The notes under the pieces are model-generated. The model was given only the letters and a program-made list of their open reading frames with translations. It searched no databases and was not told the DNA's origin. Shown in pieces: positions 11,145 to 23,339 of a DNA stretch of 64,000 bases (its first letter is position 1; each line of letters opens with the position of its first letter). Where the stretch lies: positions 1-64,000 of the forward strand of contig JAOWBW010000361.1 of the NCBI GenBank assembly GCA_026119855.1, in the 5' to 3' direction. The position numbers were made by a program, and so were the translations under genes. Origin of the DNA: Campanula takesimana (lineage: Eukaryota; Streptophyta; Magnoliopsida; Asterales; Campanulaceae).

Positions 11145-11698
11145 ATTTCCTCTGTAAGTATTTTGTTATTTTTTTGGAACCTTTTTTATTCTCGTTGCGC
11201 AGTATGTTTTTTTATGCGCTTTTATTTTGTGCGCTTCTGTTTTTGTGCGCACCTCTTTTGATTTTCCTCTTTAAAACTTGTAATCTGTAACAGTCAATCC
11301 TTCAAAGTTTTAATGAGAAGAATGCATCATAAAGCTTTCACAAAAACCTTGTTCAATTCAAATCATTCGTTTGTGGAACATTGAATGCATTATTACTTAA
11401 ACTCATGCGCATAATCTTAACTGCTCATGTCTTCTACGCATGATGTTTAAACATTCAGTTTAAATGCATACTTAAAACTTCATCTTACATTATTTGTATG
11501 CTCTGAATGACATTTCTATCTTTCCTATCTTGTAAGTTTTTAATCTTTTGGATAGATTAGAAATCTATAGCACTGGCTAGTGTGTGCATTGACTTGAGGC
11601 ATGATTTACCATTCTCATTCTTATGGACATGTTATTATCAAGTACAATGAATTGCCTTTGCTATAGTAGGTAATGGCATCAATCATTTAGGGGGAGAT

Positions 11699-13369
11699 TG
11701 TTGGGTATGCTTATCACTTAACCCTCCTACATTTGTTAGAATTGATTGATACCATCACCTATAAGTATTTTTACGGACTTTAGGACCTCATGTAAAGAAG
11801 TTTAGAACTTCAATCTTTAGCTAAGTCCTTTTTATAGTATAGGCTTAGATGATAGGACTTGAAGCTTTAAAGATCAAAGATCACCTAAGCAAGGATTCAT
11901 TTCGCTACGCAGAATGTTCTCTGCGCAGGTCGCCACTGCGCATAGATATCTTTGCGCAGACCTTGACCCTGCTCAATTTTCAAGATCTTACTTCCTAAAC
12001 TCAAGAGATCTCTTTGTGACCAAGCATGGTACGCATGCTGCTCATGCGCTGAATCCATGCGCGCCGGCAATGTGCATGCCTTTGTGCGCGGACACAACCT
12101 TGGTCAAGCTCCTCATCTCCTGATCTCTCATTCTAGAAAGTTTGGAAAACTCTTAGAAGATGCACGCTTATTAAAAAAGCCGAGGTGTGCACAAACGACA
12201 AAATAAGCACACTCAGCAAAACCATTGGTGGAGACATGCTTCAAAGAAATTTCTCAAGAGAAGACAGCTGTCAACCTTCTAGAAGAAGCTTTTGAAACTG
12301 GTCTTCATGCTCAGTCTCCAACGGCTCTATATACCTGCGCACCAATCATATTGTGCCAGGTCATCATCTTTGGTCAGAGCCCCAACGGCTATAAAAGACA
12401 GCTGCGCGCCAATCATGTTGTGCCAGCTCATTGTCCTTGCTTAGAGCTCCAACGGCTATATTCGAGCTCTCAGCATAAATAGCCTGCTCATCTTCATTTC
12501 CAAGCAGCCTTTGGATTGAGCCCTTTTCATCGGCCCTTGATCACCATCTTTGATCAAGCTCCCCTTGTTGGCCATTATGCTTCAGAGCTCGAGTTTTATG
12601 CTTCATTGAAAAACCATGAAGATCTGAAGACTGCTGCTTAGTTTTTTCAGATTCTTTAGAACAGCCTTCAAGATCTTCAAACCTTCAAAACTCCTGCTCA
12701 TATCACAAAGCCTATATCACCAGAATTCTTGGTGCTCTTCATCTTTCATATTCATAGAGCCCAGAATTTCTGTCACACACACACCTCTTGAAGCCTTGAT
12801 CATTTTGATCTAACTTCTTGAGATACACCGGTTTAGTCTAGGATTTGTTCTTCATAGATAATAGATCTTGAGTTAGTATTGAGCTCAAATGTTGTAATTT
12901 GTAATACTCTCTCATATAATAAGATCTCCATTAGAAATCCAAGACTAACCATCTTGGTAGAGGATGTAGATCTTTCATCGATCGAACCTCTCCAAATAGC
13001 GTGTTCATTATACTTATTGCATATTCCCTGCTTAACTTTTTATGAACTGCTTTGTTTGATCTTTCAGATTGCCACTCTCAGATGTTGTAATTGTTATTGC
13101 TCATTTGCCTTAGAATCCCATTTTGCGCCACTCTTTAGCCTCATACTTAGCGCGTGCGTTTTTATCTCTGCACAGTATACCCTGCGCAGAGCTGCTTTAA
13201 ATTTCCGCTGTGCATTTCACACTCTTACCGCGCGCTATACTTAGCCAAAATAAGAGTTGTGCGCATCTGCCATTGAATTGCAAAAGGGTTTGAAAAGATT
13301 TTTTAAAACGCTATTCACCCCCCCCCTCTAGCGATTTTCACACCCTTGTTGCCCCTTTAGGGACCAACA
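11699..13369 (+). repeat. 3' LTR of Sirevirus-like copy 2
   Basis: This 1671-bp LTR starts TGTTGGGTATGC after the tract AGGGGGAGAT and ends GGGACCAACA. It differs from the LTR at 2778-4445 by about 15 substitutions and a few small indels. The next bases (CATAC...) belong to the gypsy LTR into which the array inserted. The matching left flank is outside the window, so the target duplication cannot be confirmed. Confidence 0.9.
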
Positions 13370-15677
13370 CATACTATATTACTTTGTCATATGAAATATT
13401 TGCACGTACATATTCATATAACCTTTAACACACTAATGTGTCTGTCACGATACCCTTACTTACAAGTAGAGCCCAACATCTTAGACTCTAAGCACGTAGT
13501 CGAATAGGTCATATTGTACCTAGTCACAATCATATCTCGCGTATATTTATCGCTAATAATCGAATACATTTTCCAACACATATTGTGTTTTGGAATCATT
13601 CTCGTTGACTTAAATCGTAGGATTCATAGTTATATGAATTATCTTCATATTACACTAGTCCCTCATTCTTTAGGAACTTAACTCAAGAACAAGATATATT
13701 CTTTATACTTTATATACTTCATTGAGTATATGCACGATTAAAACCAATTACTAGCACATAAATGATTGTTCATAGCACTTTCAATACACACGTATTAGAT
13801 TCGACTATGTAATAGAGTTGATAATTCTTTATCTAATTCCATATTCTAACTCTTTGGTTATTAATACCAAGTATCAAGTAGTCAACAAGCCACATTCTAT
13901 CAAGTAATTATGTGCGAGATTTGCACATACACACCAAGGATAGTTCTAACATGTTAGTGCTTGTTCATAGCACTTTCAAGTTCATTACCATACACATGTA
14001 TTGGTTTCAAGTCATGTACAAGATTTTATCATCTTACATTCTAGTTCTCAATCCAATTCTTTGGATGTTCAAGACATGTACAAGAATTAATTATCTTATA
14101 CTCAAGTTATTATTCCAATATTTGGATATTCAAGTCATGTACAAGATTTAATTGTCTTATACTTCAAATTCAAGCTAAGTAGATGAGTTATACATCTCAT
14201 ACTTACAAGTTCTTAATCATATACTTTGGATGTTCAAGCTCAAGACATTGTTCTAATGCCTCTAAGGTACACAAACATTGGAATCAATACACATTCATAT
14301 AACACATTAGTGCTTGTTCTTAGCACTTTCAAGACATATAAAAGAGTTCTTACTCTTACATTCAAGTTCTCATTTTAATTCAATGAGTAATCATGTTCAA
14401 GACCAAGTTCTGATGCCCCTAAGGTGTCATAACACTTTCTAGGACATCTTATACTAAGGCTAGATACCTTAACTAGGGTTAAGTCTAGCTTAATAAAACT
14501 TTATTCAAGACTTTTGTTCATCAGGGCAAGTGTGCGGTCGCACAAAAGGATATGGGAGGTCGCCCAAAACAAGACTTTGCAAGAGAAAAATCTTTCAGAT
14601 AAATGGGCGGTCGCCCGGCCAAATATGGGCGGTCGCCCAAGGTACAAAATTTCGAAATTTTATTTCTTTCCCAGGTTTACAATTGTCCGTCCCAAGCGTA
14701 GGAGTATACTTTTACTAACTCATAGGCCATACCCAGGACATACAAACATGTTCCAAACATAACTTTCAAGTTTATTTCATCAATTTTTACCGCCCCACAA
14801 ATAATAGGATAATTTTCTTTTATTCCATTTAAATATTTCACCGTCCCAAAAGTATAAGTATAATTTTACTAACATACTAATATACTCATTTAAGGATACT
14901 TTCATTTATTTCACCGTCCCACAAGTATAAGTATAATTTTTCTAATATACTTGTATAAACATTTAATCAAGTTAATATTTCACCGTCCCACGAATAAGAG
15001 TATAAATTTTCTAACATACACAGGACAAGTATCACAAATAGGAGTATAGATTTTCTTCAAGGCTATTCATTCTTTGTAATTCATACTAATACTCCCTTCG
15101 TCCCAAATTTACAAGTATCACAAAATTCAACAAAATCACGAAATTAACAAGTACAAGTACCAAGAATAACATATATGCATGTTATTACAAGCAAGGGGGA
15201 GCTAGTGACTTACCTACTCCAAAATCAAATTCACCCAAACTAATTTCAGTTCGGCAGGAAATGCTCTACTCACCGCCCTGATCATTTTGGTGCAATCGGA
15301 TTTTCAAACAGAGACATAATTAAGCAAGAGGGATCGAGAATAGGGTAAACCCTAACTTTTCTTCTGATGAGACAGATGAACGTACGAGAGAAATTGAGAA
15401 AGAAATAAGAATCAGAGAAGGCAACCAAGGTTTTATCCTTTCAAGTTTTCAAGAATTGCAATTAGGCCCTCCAAGTTTCATTTTTAACAAAAAAGCCCTT
15501 AAAGTTTCAACTTGAGCAATTAAGCCCCTAAACTTTAATTTTCACAAATGACCCTAAAGTTTCAACTTTGAACACTTAGGACCTAAACTTGCTCAATTAG
15601 TTAAATAATTAACTCAAATAAAATAGCATATAATTATGCAAATCAAGAATTTAACAGGAATTAGGACGGGCGTTACA
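13370..15677 (-). repeat. Left (3') LTR of the Tekay/Del-type gypsy element, interrupted
   Basis: Matches 20399-22683 closely. Read on the minus strand the LTR starts TGTAACGCCCG at 15677, immediately after a GGGGAGGA polypurine tract. Its remaining about 1.16 kb must lie left of the window because the copia array inserted in it. Four copies of a GGGCG-GT-CGCCC-type inverted motif lie at 14532-14638. Confidence 0.85.
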
Positions 15678-15685
15678 TCCTCCCC
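15678..15685 (-). promoter_or_regulatory. Polypurine tract, gypsy element (minus strand)
   Basis: The plus strand reads TCCTCCCC, that is GGGGAGGA on the minus strand, directly before the minus-strand LTR start TGTAACGCCC. Confidence 0.8.
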
Positions 15686-15813
15686 TCCTTAAAGAAAATT
15701 CGTCCTCGAATTTTACTGATCGAAATTATAACACATATAATCAACAAATAGAACTCAAGAATATGGTATACCACACCATATTATCAATTACCTGCGAGTA
15801 TTATTCTCACATA

Positions 15814-15892
15814 CAGGGCCGGCCCAAGGGGGCAGGTGGGGCGCCCGCCCAGGGCCCTTGCGGGGAGAGGGGCCCAAAATTTTTATAGCATG

Positions 15893-15955
<63 letters not shown>

Positions 15956-16814
15956 ATATGTATATGTATATAAGTATATCTTTATTATGAAAACAAAATT
16001 ATCACTAATTCTTTCTTAAAGAAATTAAAGAAAATCAGCTGACACATTTTATTAGTTCATTTTTAAGCAAAAGAGGCCCCAAGAAAAAAAAATACACAAA
16101 AAAGGCCTATTTTATTTGAGAAAAAAATTCAACCAAGGACAACTACATATATAACTTTTGGGGCCATCATATTCCTCATTCATATTATATTTAAGCCCTC
16201 ATACTTTTGGGGCCTTCATATTCTCTTATTTTAATAACTCAAAGAAAATTATTTTTTCTTGTGACAAATTTAAGTAGAAATGAAAACATCTTTGTAAGAC
16301 ATAGATATGTATAATCTTCTTTGGAGTAATTTTTTTAGTTCTCATATTCTTATCATATTATTTTATTTATGGTGAACATAATTTAATCTTATTTTTTGCA
16401 AGAGTTTTTAAGACACTTTTATATATTTATTTAATATGTTCTTTTGCAATTTTGGGACGTTATATGTATATTTTTTTCATCATGTTTTTGTTGTACATAT
16501 TTTTTTCCTTTTATAATTTTCTGGGTTTTATATATTTTCTTACTATTTTTTATGATAAAAATTTATAGGTTTGATTATAACCTTTAATTTATCTGTTATT
16601 ATGTCAACTTCAATCATTTGATCTTACAATTATTTTATACTTAAATACAAATTCAAAGTACAAGTTAACACAAAAAAATAATTCTGTTAGTAAAAAACAG
16701 GAGTTTTGAAGGAGAAAAAAAAAGATTTATAAAAGGCCGTTCATTGTTTCAAAAAGAGAAAAAGCCCTTCATTGGACCTCTCCCAGGGCCCCAAAAAACC
16801 TAAGAACGGCCCTG
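15814..16814. mobile_element. Non-autonomous hAT element with perfect 8-bp duplication
   Basis: The 1001-bp insertion has ends CAGGGCCGGCCC and (reverse complement of the right end) CAGGGCCGTTCTTAGG. The 8-bp direct repeat CTCACATA flanks it at 15806-15813 and 16815-16822. An 8-bp duplication and CAGGG termini are hAT hallmarks. There is no transposase ORF. A TA/TG microsatellite lies near its left end at about 15893-15972. Confidence 0.9.
15893..15972. repeat. TA/TG dinucleotide microsatellite
   Basis: A run of TA repeats passes into about 16 TG repeats and then degenerate TATG units, inside the hAT element. Confidence 0.95.
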
Positions 16815-16822
16815 CTCACATA

Positions 16823-18680
16823 ACCTTCTCGATACCATGACTTTCCCATGAAACTTTCACAAGAAGTATCCGTGCTCAAGACAAGAATCAAGTATCCATA
16901 CAAGCAATTACCCACATACTAAGTAATTCGTGTGATGGAATTTCCACTAAATAGCAAGCTCATAAAATAGCCACAAGGAAATCCACTTCACATGCTCGCA
17001 ACATATGATCAAGAAGCAACCTCGGTTAAATATCCAGAGTGCTCAGAAAAAGTATCATAATCAAGATGTAAAACAAGGTGTAGAACAAGATGTAGAACAA
17101 GAATCCCTGTCATATATTATATCCACAAGTATCCCATGTAATCAAGATGTATCGATCATAACATCACAACACATAAAGTCAAGCAGATTTGATTAATCAA
17201 TCCACTATAACCAATATCATCGGGACTTATCTATTAAATGATAATCCTTCCACGAAATCCATCGCAATTTATTCATATATTCACAAATCTCGAAGGATTA
17301 TAACAAATCAAACGATCTCTGATATCCTGCTTTAAAATAATCGCAATTCAAGGATTTAGTTGAATACTCGGAAATTTTTCTTCCATTAAGTACCATCAAT
17401 CATGAAATACAAGTCTTTATGTTCAATGAATCCGCTAATACAATAGCCGTAGGATCACAATCAGTTTCAAGTCATGAGTAGAATTATTCTATTCATAAAG
17501 ATTCAATCTCCTCGAAGCATATACAAGTACGTTACCATTTTGAATTAACACACGTTTTATCTCTTGTTCGAGCTTCACTATGCATAATGAATTTATCATA
17601 TCCACTATATTGGTGAAACTTGACATATACACGAGAAAATAGTAACACTGCTCATATCCTTCAAATAACCATCATACTAGTCGAATCCACTAAGCAAGGT
17701 CAAATACGAAAGTTGTGGTCATCCATCATTTCAATATTTAAAAATTGGCTTCACGTTTATCAATCCATCAGAAAGTGTAACTTTCTATCTCAAATAGTTA
17801 ATGATAGAGCTACCTTCGAAATTCATTAATGAATCTCTAACAAGATCAAAAAAATCTCAAGAATAATCGTACCTCGGTTATTTCCACTTGTACAGGTCAA
17901 CAAAGATACTTACTTCAGGCATCCACTTCAAGGTAATAGATCCTCTATCTCTTGCTAGTTTTTGGAAACAATTGTTTCTCTCGAGAAATTTCAATACAAT
18001 CAATTCCCAGTCTGCGACTTGGTATACACCAACAGGTCATTAATCAATTCATCGCAAAGAGAGCTAATTATGGTTTGAAGATATTATTCATCAAATCCAT
18101 CAATACTGCTAGATCATATATCAATCGAAATAGCATAATCACGAATTCATAACGAGCATACCTGATATAAGAAGATGTCTTCAGTATATCCTCATAGTTG
18201 ACTTTCCAAATAATGGTAGCCACTTATCAATCAAACATTGAATAGACCACTGATTAACTTCAGGGATCAAATAATTCATCCATACACGATAACAAGTACT
18301 GGTTCATTATAATCACCTGGTTGAATTCTTTGCATTTAATATGAAATCGCAAAGTACCATTTCTCTTCATGCCAATCAATACAGATGCACCCCATGCAAA
18401 TATACTAAGCTGGGTGAATCCTCTATCAAGAAATTCCTCAAGTTGAATCTTCAACACTTTTAACTCAACCGATGTCATGAACATTGATTAGATATCAGCA
18501 CTACATTTGTACTGTAGCAACTCAAGATAACTCAAGGTTCTCATTATGTATCATGTACTACTCAGTAGAAATTATATCTGAGATCTCACAAAGAATGGAT
18601 ACATCCTTCAATTTTGGTGTAGACATTCTTCCATCAACCACATATGCTAAATATTCAGCACAACCTTGATAATCATTTTC
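16823..18680 (-). pseudogene. Degenerate gypsy pol (protease end, RT, RNase H, integrase end)
   Basis: On the minus strand, high to low coordinate, I can read the spacer before RT (EYLAYVVDGR) and an RT core fragment at 18260-18484 (ELKVLKIQLEEFLDRGF, then IKCKEFNQVII). Further RT scraps (DILKTSSY, YARYEFVIMLF) and an RNase H scrap (VYASRRLNLYE) lie down to about 17400. A short integrase C-terminal scrap with VSWESHGIEKVM lies near 16860. Stops and frameshifts are frequent. The RT polymerase Asp box is reduced to MTCWCIP. Confidence 0.75.
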
Positions 18681-19224
18681 GAGCTTTCAATGCAGAACAT
18701 GAATATTATACATAATTATATCATGCTCATAAAAATAGTCAAGCATACTAGCATAGAAATATTCACCATAACAAGAATGGCATAACATATAGAAAGCCAA
18801 ATCATAACACGTAAAAGCCAAGCCATAACACGTATCACATCAATGTCCCATATAGGTAGCATGACCAAGTTAACATATAACGTATAGGGTGTTATCACCC
18901 ACACTTCTATCAAGCTCTTATAAATAACGATATCAATCATGTAGTCTCTTACTAGAGAATACACTTTCACGTAAATCAAGAAATGAGGACAAGCATGCAT
19001 ATATAGCACGAAACAATGTCCACTGCACAAGATAGATACACCTAAGTCTTTAAAGACTCGCGCTCTCGATTCTCAAACCATCTAGTCCCCACTAGATCAA
19101 CACTATCAACACCAGTCCTATGCCTAGTATAACAACAAGTAAAGAAGCACTCGACGTCAAAAACACACCCAAGACTAACCCAACCTAGGCCATAGACCCT
19201 ATCCAGGCTTAGAGCTAAACCATA

Positions 19225-19236
19225 GCTCTGATACCA
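19225..19236 (-). promoter_or_regulatory. Primer binding site of the gypsy element (minus strand)
   Basis: GCTCTGATACCA on the plus strand is TGGTATCAGAGC on the minus strand, the tRNA-Met type site, 3 bp from the LTR edge at 19240. Confidence 0.85.
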
Positions 19237-19239
19237 ACC

Positions 19240-22200
19240 TGACACGCCCCCAAGTCCCGGGGTTCCCTAATAGAACCTCGAACCTGGTGCGCGTGACTAA
19301 CAAGAAACGAGAAACTGAATGACATCTGCTTATATCAAACTGACATCATAAATATACTCAAGAGGAAAGAGCTAAGATAGCTCACAACGAGTTCTATACC
19401 AAGAAATTTAAACCAAATGTGGTTATACACAGCGGAAAACATGCCTAGCACATAAGCTGGCATTACAAGAACTATACAAGTCTACCCAATATACTGAGTC
19501 TAAACAACTGATACAAGATCGCCCTCACCAAAACTGGAAAGGATAACAATCCCCAACAAGAACAACCTGCCAAGTAGGCCCCTGCTAAGTCGAGTCTCAC
19601 AACGTATTACCACTTGCTTTCCTGGGGGAAACAAATAAACAAGGAACGGGGTGAGATAAATCTCAGTAAGTTACTAGATACAAGTACATAGCATGTTATC
19701 ATGTAATGATACAAATCAAGAAGATTATCAAGCAATCATGCTCAAGATGTCATCAAGTAACAAGTATATGAGAGGCTAAGCCAACTCATCAAGTAGCTAA
19801 CACATAAGGCTAAACTATCACGTTACAAAGGATATTCCAACCTTATTCCTCCCAAGTAAACCATTGTTGTCGTTGCTTATTGCAGTTGACAAATCACGAT
19901 CAACCAAGTTGCTGCTGTGCAGTACACAAGAGGACCCGGTAACCAGTGTCACTAATAAGAACAAGATTCACGAGGTGTTTACGAGTTTAGCATTCACTTT
20001 TATCAGCGCGTATTACTCTAATAAAGGAAGTTATTCCCTTACTATGGCCTGTAGTAAGGGGTCAAGCGCAGATACATAGATCCCCGATTATCAACTTAGC
20101 CCCAGCCTCGCGATAAGCGTGAACCTATATACCTCCGAACAAGCAAGGACCAGCTGGACTCACACAAGAATGCACAAGCAGTATTTACTTGAACTATGAG
20201 ATATAGAACTAAGTCCAAAAGTAGTGGACTAGCTCTTCATGAACCATGTAATTATGTGCTCACCAAATACAAGTACACGTATGCTATATTTGCAAATACA
20301 AATCAGTATAACAATGGCACATAATGTGTCCACGTAACACAATCAAGCCAAATTAGAGTCTATTAATAACATACCCCAACCAAGTAGTAGGGTATGTCAT
20401 ACTATATCACTTGTACATATTCATATAACCTTTAACACACTAATGTGTCTATCACGATACCCTTATTTCCAAGTAGAGCCCAACATCTTAGACTCTAAGC
20501 ACGTAGTCGAATAGGTCGTATTGTACCTAGTCACAATCATATCTCGCGTATATTTATCGCTAATCATCGAATACATTTTCCAATACATATTGTGTTTTGG
20601 AATCATTCTCGTTGACTTAAATCGTAGGATTCATAGTTATATGAATTATCTTCATATTACACTAGTCCCTCATTCTTTAGGAACTTAACTTAAGAACAAG
20701 ATATATTCTTTATACTTTATATACTTCATTGAGTATATGCACGATTAAAACCAATTACTAGCACATAAATGCTTGTTCATAGCACTTTCAATACACACGT
20801 ATTAGATTCGAGTATGTAATAGAGTTGATCATTCTTTATCTAATTCCATATTCTAACTCTTTGGTTATTAATACCAAGTATCAAGTAGTCAACAAGCCAC
20901 ATTCTATCAAGTAATTATGTGCGAGATTTGCACATACACACCATGGATAGTTCTAACACGTTAGTGCTTGTTCATAGCACTTTCAAGTTCATTACCATAC
21001 ACATGTATTGGTTTCAAGTCATGTACAAGATTTTATCATCTTACATTCAAGTTCTCAATCCAATTCTTTGGATGTTCAAGACATGTACAAGAATTAATTA
21101 TCTTATACTCAAGTTATTATTCCAATCTTTGGATATTCAAGTCATGTACAAGATTTAATTGTCTTATACTTCAAATTCAAGCTAAGTAGATGAGTTATAC
21201 ATCTCATACTTACAAGTTCTTAATCATATACTTTGGATGTTCAAGCTCAAGACATTGTTCTAATGCCCCTAAGGTACACAAACATTTGAATCAAGACACA
21301 TTCATATAACACATTAGTGCTTGTTCTTAGCACTTTCAAGACATATAAAAGAGTTCTTACTCTTACATTCAAGTTCTCATTTTAATTCAATGAGTAATCA
21401 TGTTCAAGACCAAGTTCTGATGCCCCTAAGGTGTCATAACACTTTCTAGGACATCTTATACTAAGGCTAGATACCTTAACTAGGGTTAAGTCTAGCTTAA
21501 TAAAACTTTATTCAAGACTTTTGTTCATCAGGGCAAGTGTGCGGTCGCACAAAAGGATATGAGAGGTCGCCCAAAATAAGACTTTGCAAGAGAAAAATCT
21601 TTCATATAAATGGGCGGTCGCACGGCCAAATATGGGCGGTCGCCCAAGGTACAAAATTTCGAAATTTTATTTCTTTCCCAGGTTTACAATTGTCCGTCCC
21701 AAGCGTAGGAGTATACTTTTACTAACTCATAGGCCATACCCAGGACATACAAACATGGTCCAAACATAACTTTCAAGTTTATTTCATCAATTTTTACCGT
21801 CGCACAAATAATTGGATAATTTTCTATTATTCCATTTAAATATTTCACCGTCCCAAAAGTATAAGTATAATTTTACTAACATACTAATATACTCATTTAG
21901 GGATACTTTCATTTATTTCACCGTCTCACAAGTATAAGTATAATTTTTTTAATATACTTGTATAAACATTTAATCAAGTTAATATTTCACCGTCCCACGA
22001 ATAGGAGTATAAATTTTCTAACATACCCAGGACAAGTATCACAAATAGGAGTATAGATTTTCTTCAAGGCTATTCATTATTTGTAATTCATACTAATACT
22101 CCATTCGTCCCAAATTTACAAGTATCACAAAATTCAACAAAATCACGAAATTAACAAGTACAAGTACCAAGAATAACATATATGCATGTTATTACAAGCA

Positions 22201-22683
22201 AGGGGGAGCTAGTGACTTACCTACTCTGAAATCAAATTCACCCAAATTAATTTCTGTTCGGCAGGAATGCTCTACTCACCGCCCTGATCATTTTGGTGCA
22301 ATCGGATTTTCGAACAGAGGCATAATTAAGCAAGAGGGATCGAGAATAAGGTAAACCCTAACTTTTCTTCTGATGAGTCAGAGGAACGTACAAGAGAAAT
22401 TGAGAAAGAAATAAGAATCAGATAAGGCAGCCAAGGTTTTATCCTTTCAAGTTTTCAAGAATTGCAACTAGGCCCTCCAAGTCTCATTTTTAACAAAAAG
22501 GCCCTTAAAGTTTCAACTTGAGCAATTAAGCCCCTAAACTTTAATTTTCACAAATGATCCTAAAGTTTCAACTTTGAACACTTAGGACCTAAACTTTCTC
22601 AATTAGTTAAATAATTAACTCAAATAAAATAGCATATAATTATGCAAGTCAAGAATTTAACAGGAATTAGGACGGGCGTTACA
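19240..22683 (-). repeat. Right (5') LTR of the Tekay/Del-type gypsy element, complete
   Basis: This 3444-bp LTR reads TGTAACGCCCG...GGGGGCGTGTCA on the minus strand. It aligns with 13370-15677 at high identity; most differences are single bases, plus a deletion of about 20 bp near 20408. No protein-coding gene is supported in it. The GGGCG-GT-CGCCC-type motif cluster lies at about 21539-21645. Confidence 0.88.
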
Positions 22684-23339
22684 ATTATTCCCTCCTAAAC
22701 ATCCCAGTTAATTTTTGTTAACGATCACATTTTCGTTAATTGCATAACAGGGGTTAGTCAAGTGATAACACATGTCATAAAATTGTTAAAAAAGGTGACG
22801 GCTCCATGTATAAGGTGAGGACATTCAAAAAAAAAAATGTACTTGCATGAGAATATTCCAAAACAAAAAACATTGATGAGGATATTACAAAAACACGTAT
22901 ACTTTAGTGACCAATTGTGTATGTAAATATGTAGTAAACAAGGTATGACCCAAAATGGGTTAAACAAATAAATCGAGATCCCCGGATATAGAATCATATA
23001 ATCTATAGAGTTAGGAATAATCTAGGAACACTAAACAACAATTTAAAATTTGAACAATTTTTATCTTTTTTAACCCTTTAATCGAGATCCCAGAGATAAA
23101 ATTGATTCAAGAAATTCAATGTGAATTTTGAAAATTTTCAAACTTTAATTCTATAAATAAAATAGTCGGGTTAGTTGGGAATGTTTCCATAAATATTTCC
23201 TTAAATCCTGCCAATAAGGAGATACTTTTCTTACATAATTTAATTTTTTTTGCATATATGGAAAATGTAATTGCCATGTTTACAATTTGGTGTAGAAGAT
23301 ATTCTTTATATGGTAAGAAAATTATATAGAAATAAAATA
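22684..23339. other. Intergenic AT-rich DNA
   Basis: No gene is supported. A short direct repeat of the form AATCGAGATCCC..G.GATA occurs near 22972 and 23080. Short ORFs here have no recognisable features. Confidence 0.5.

Larger units (their letters stand above)
4446..11698 (+). mobile_element. Internal region of Sirevirus-like copy 2 (deletion derivative)
   Basis: Order is primer site, gag remnant, protease/integrase remnant, RT/RNase H remnant, a promoter-like region, a spliced accessory ORF, a 3' untranslated region and a polypurine tract. From the primer site to the integrase DHNFSAA motif this copy has about 1.4 kb, against about 3.3 kb in the related element at 59271, so roughly 1.9 kb of gag-protease-integrase has been lost. 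The flanking LTRs are about 99% identical. Young ends around an old coding core suggest a non-autonomous lineage mobilised in trans. Confidence 0.8.
15678..19239 (-). mobile_element. Tekay/Del-type gypsy internal region, decayed
   Basis: The minus-strand element has its primer site at 19225-19236 and its polypurine tract at 15678-15685. Only 3.56 kb separates the LTRs, and about 1 kb of that is a hAT insertion (15814-16814). The native interior is therefore about 2.6 kb, too short for complete gag-pol. Gag was not recognised. The lineage call rests on the RT-like peptide, the primer site and the TGTAACGCCC / GGGGGCGTGTCA LTR ends. Confidence 0.8.

Noticed and set aside
13912..14151. Short ORFs repeated at 13912 and 20919
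   Set aside because: They lie in both gypsy LTRs, in non-coding LTR sequence with repeated AAGTCATGTACAAG units, and lack protein features.
15893..15972. Possible origin or regulatory role for the TA/TG microsatellite
   Set aside because: It is a simple dinucleotide run inside a hAT element, with nothing tying it to function.
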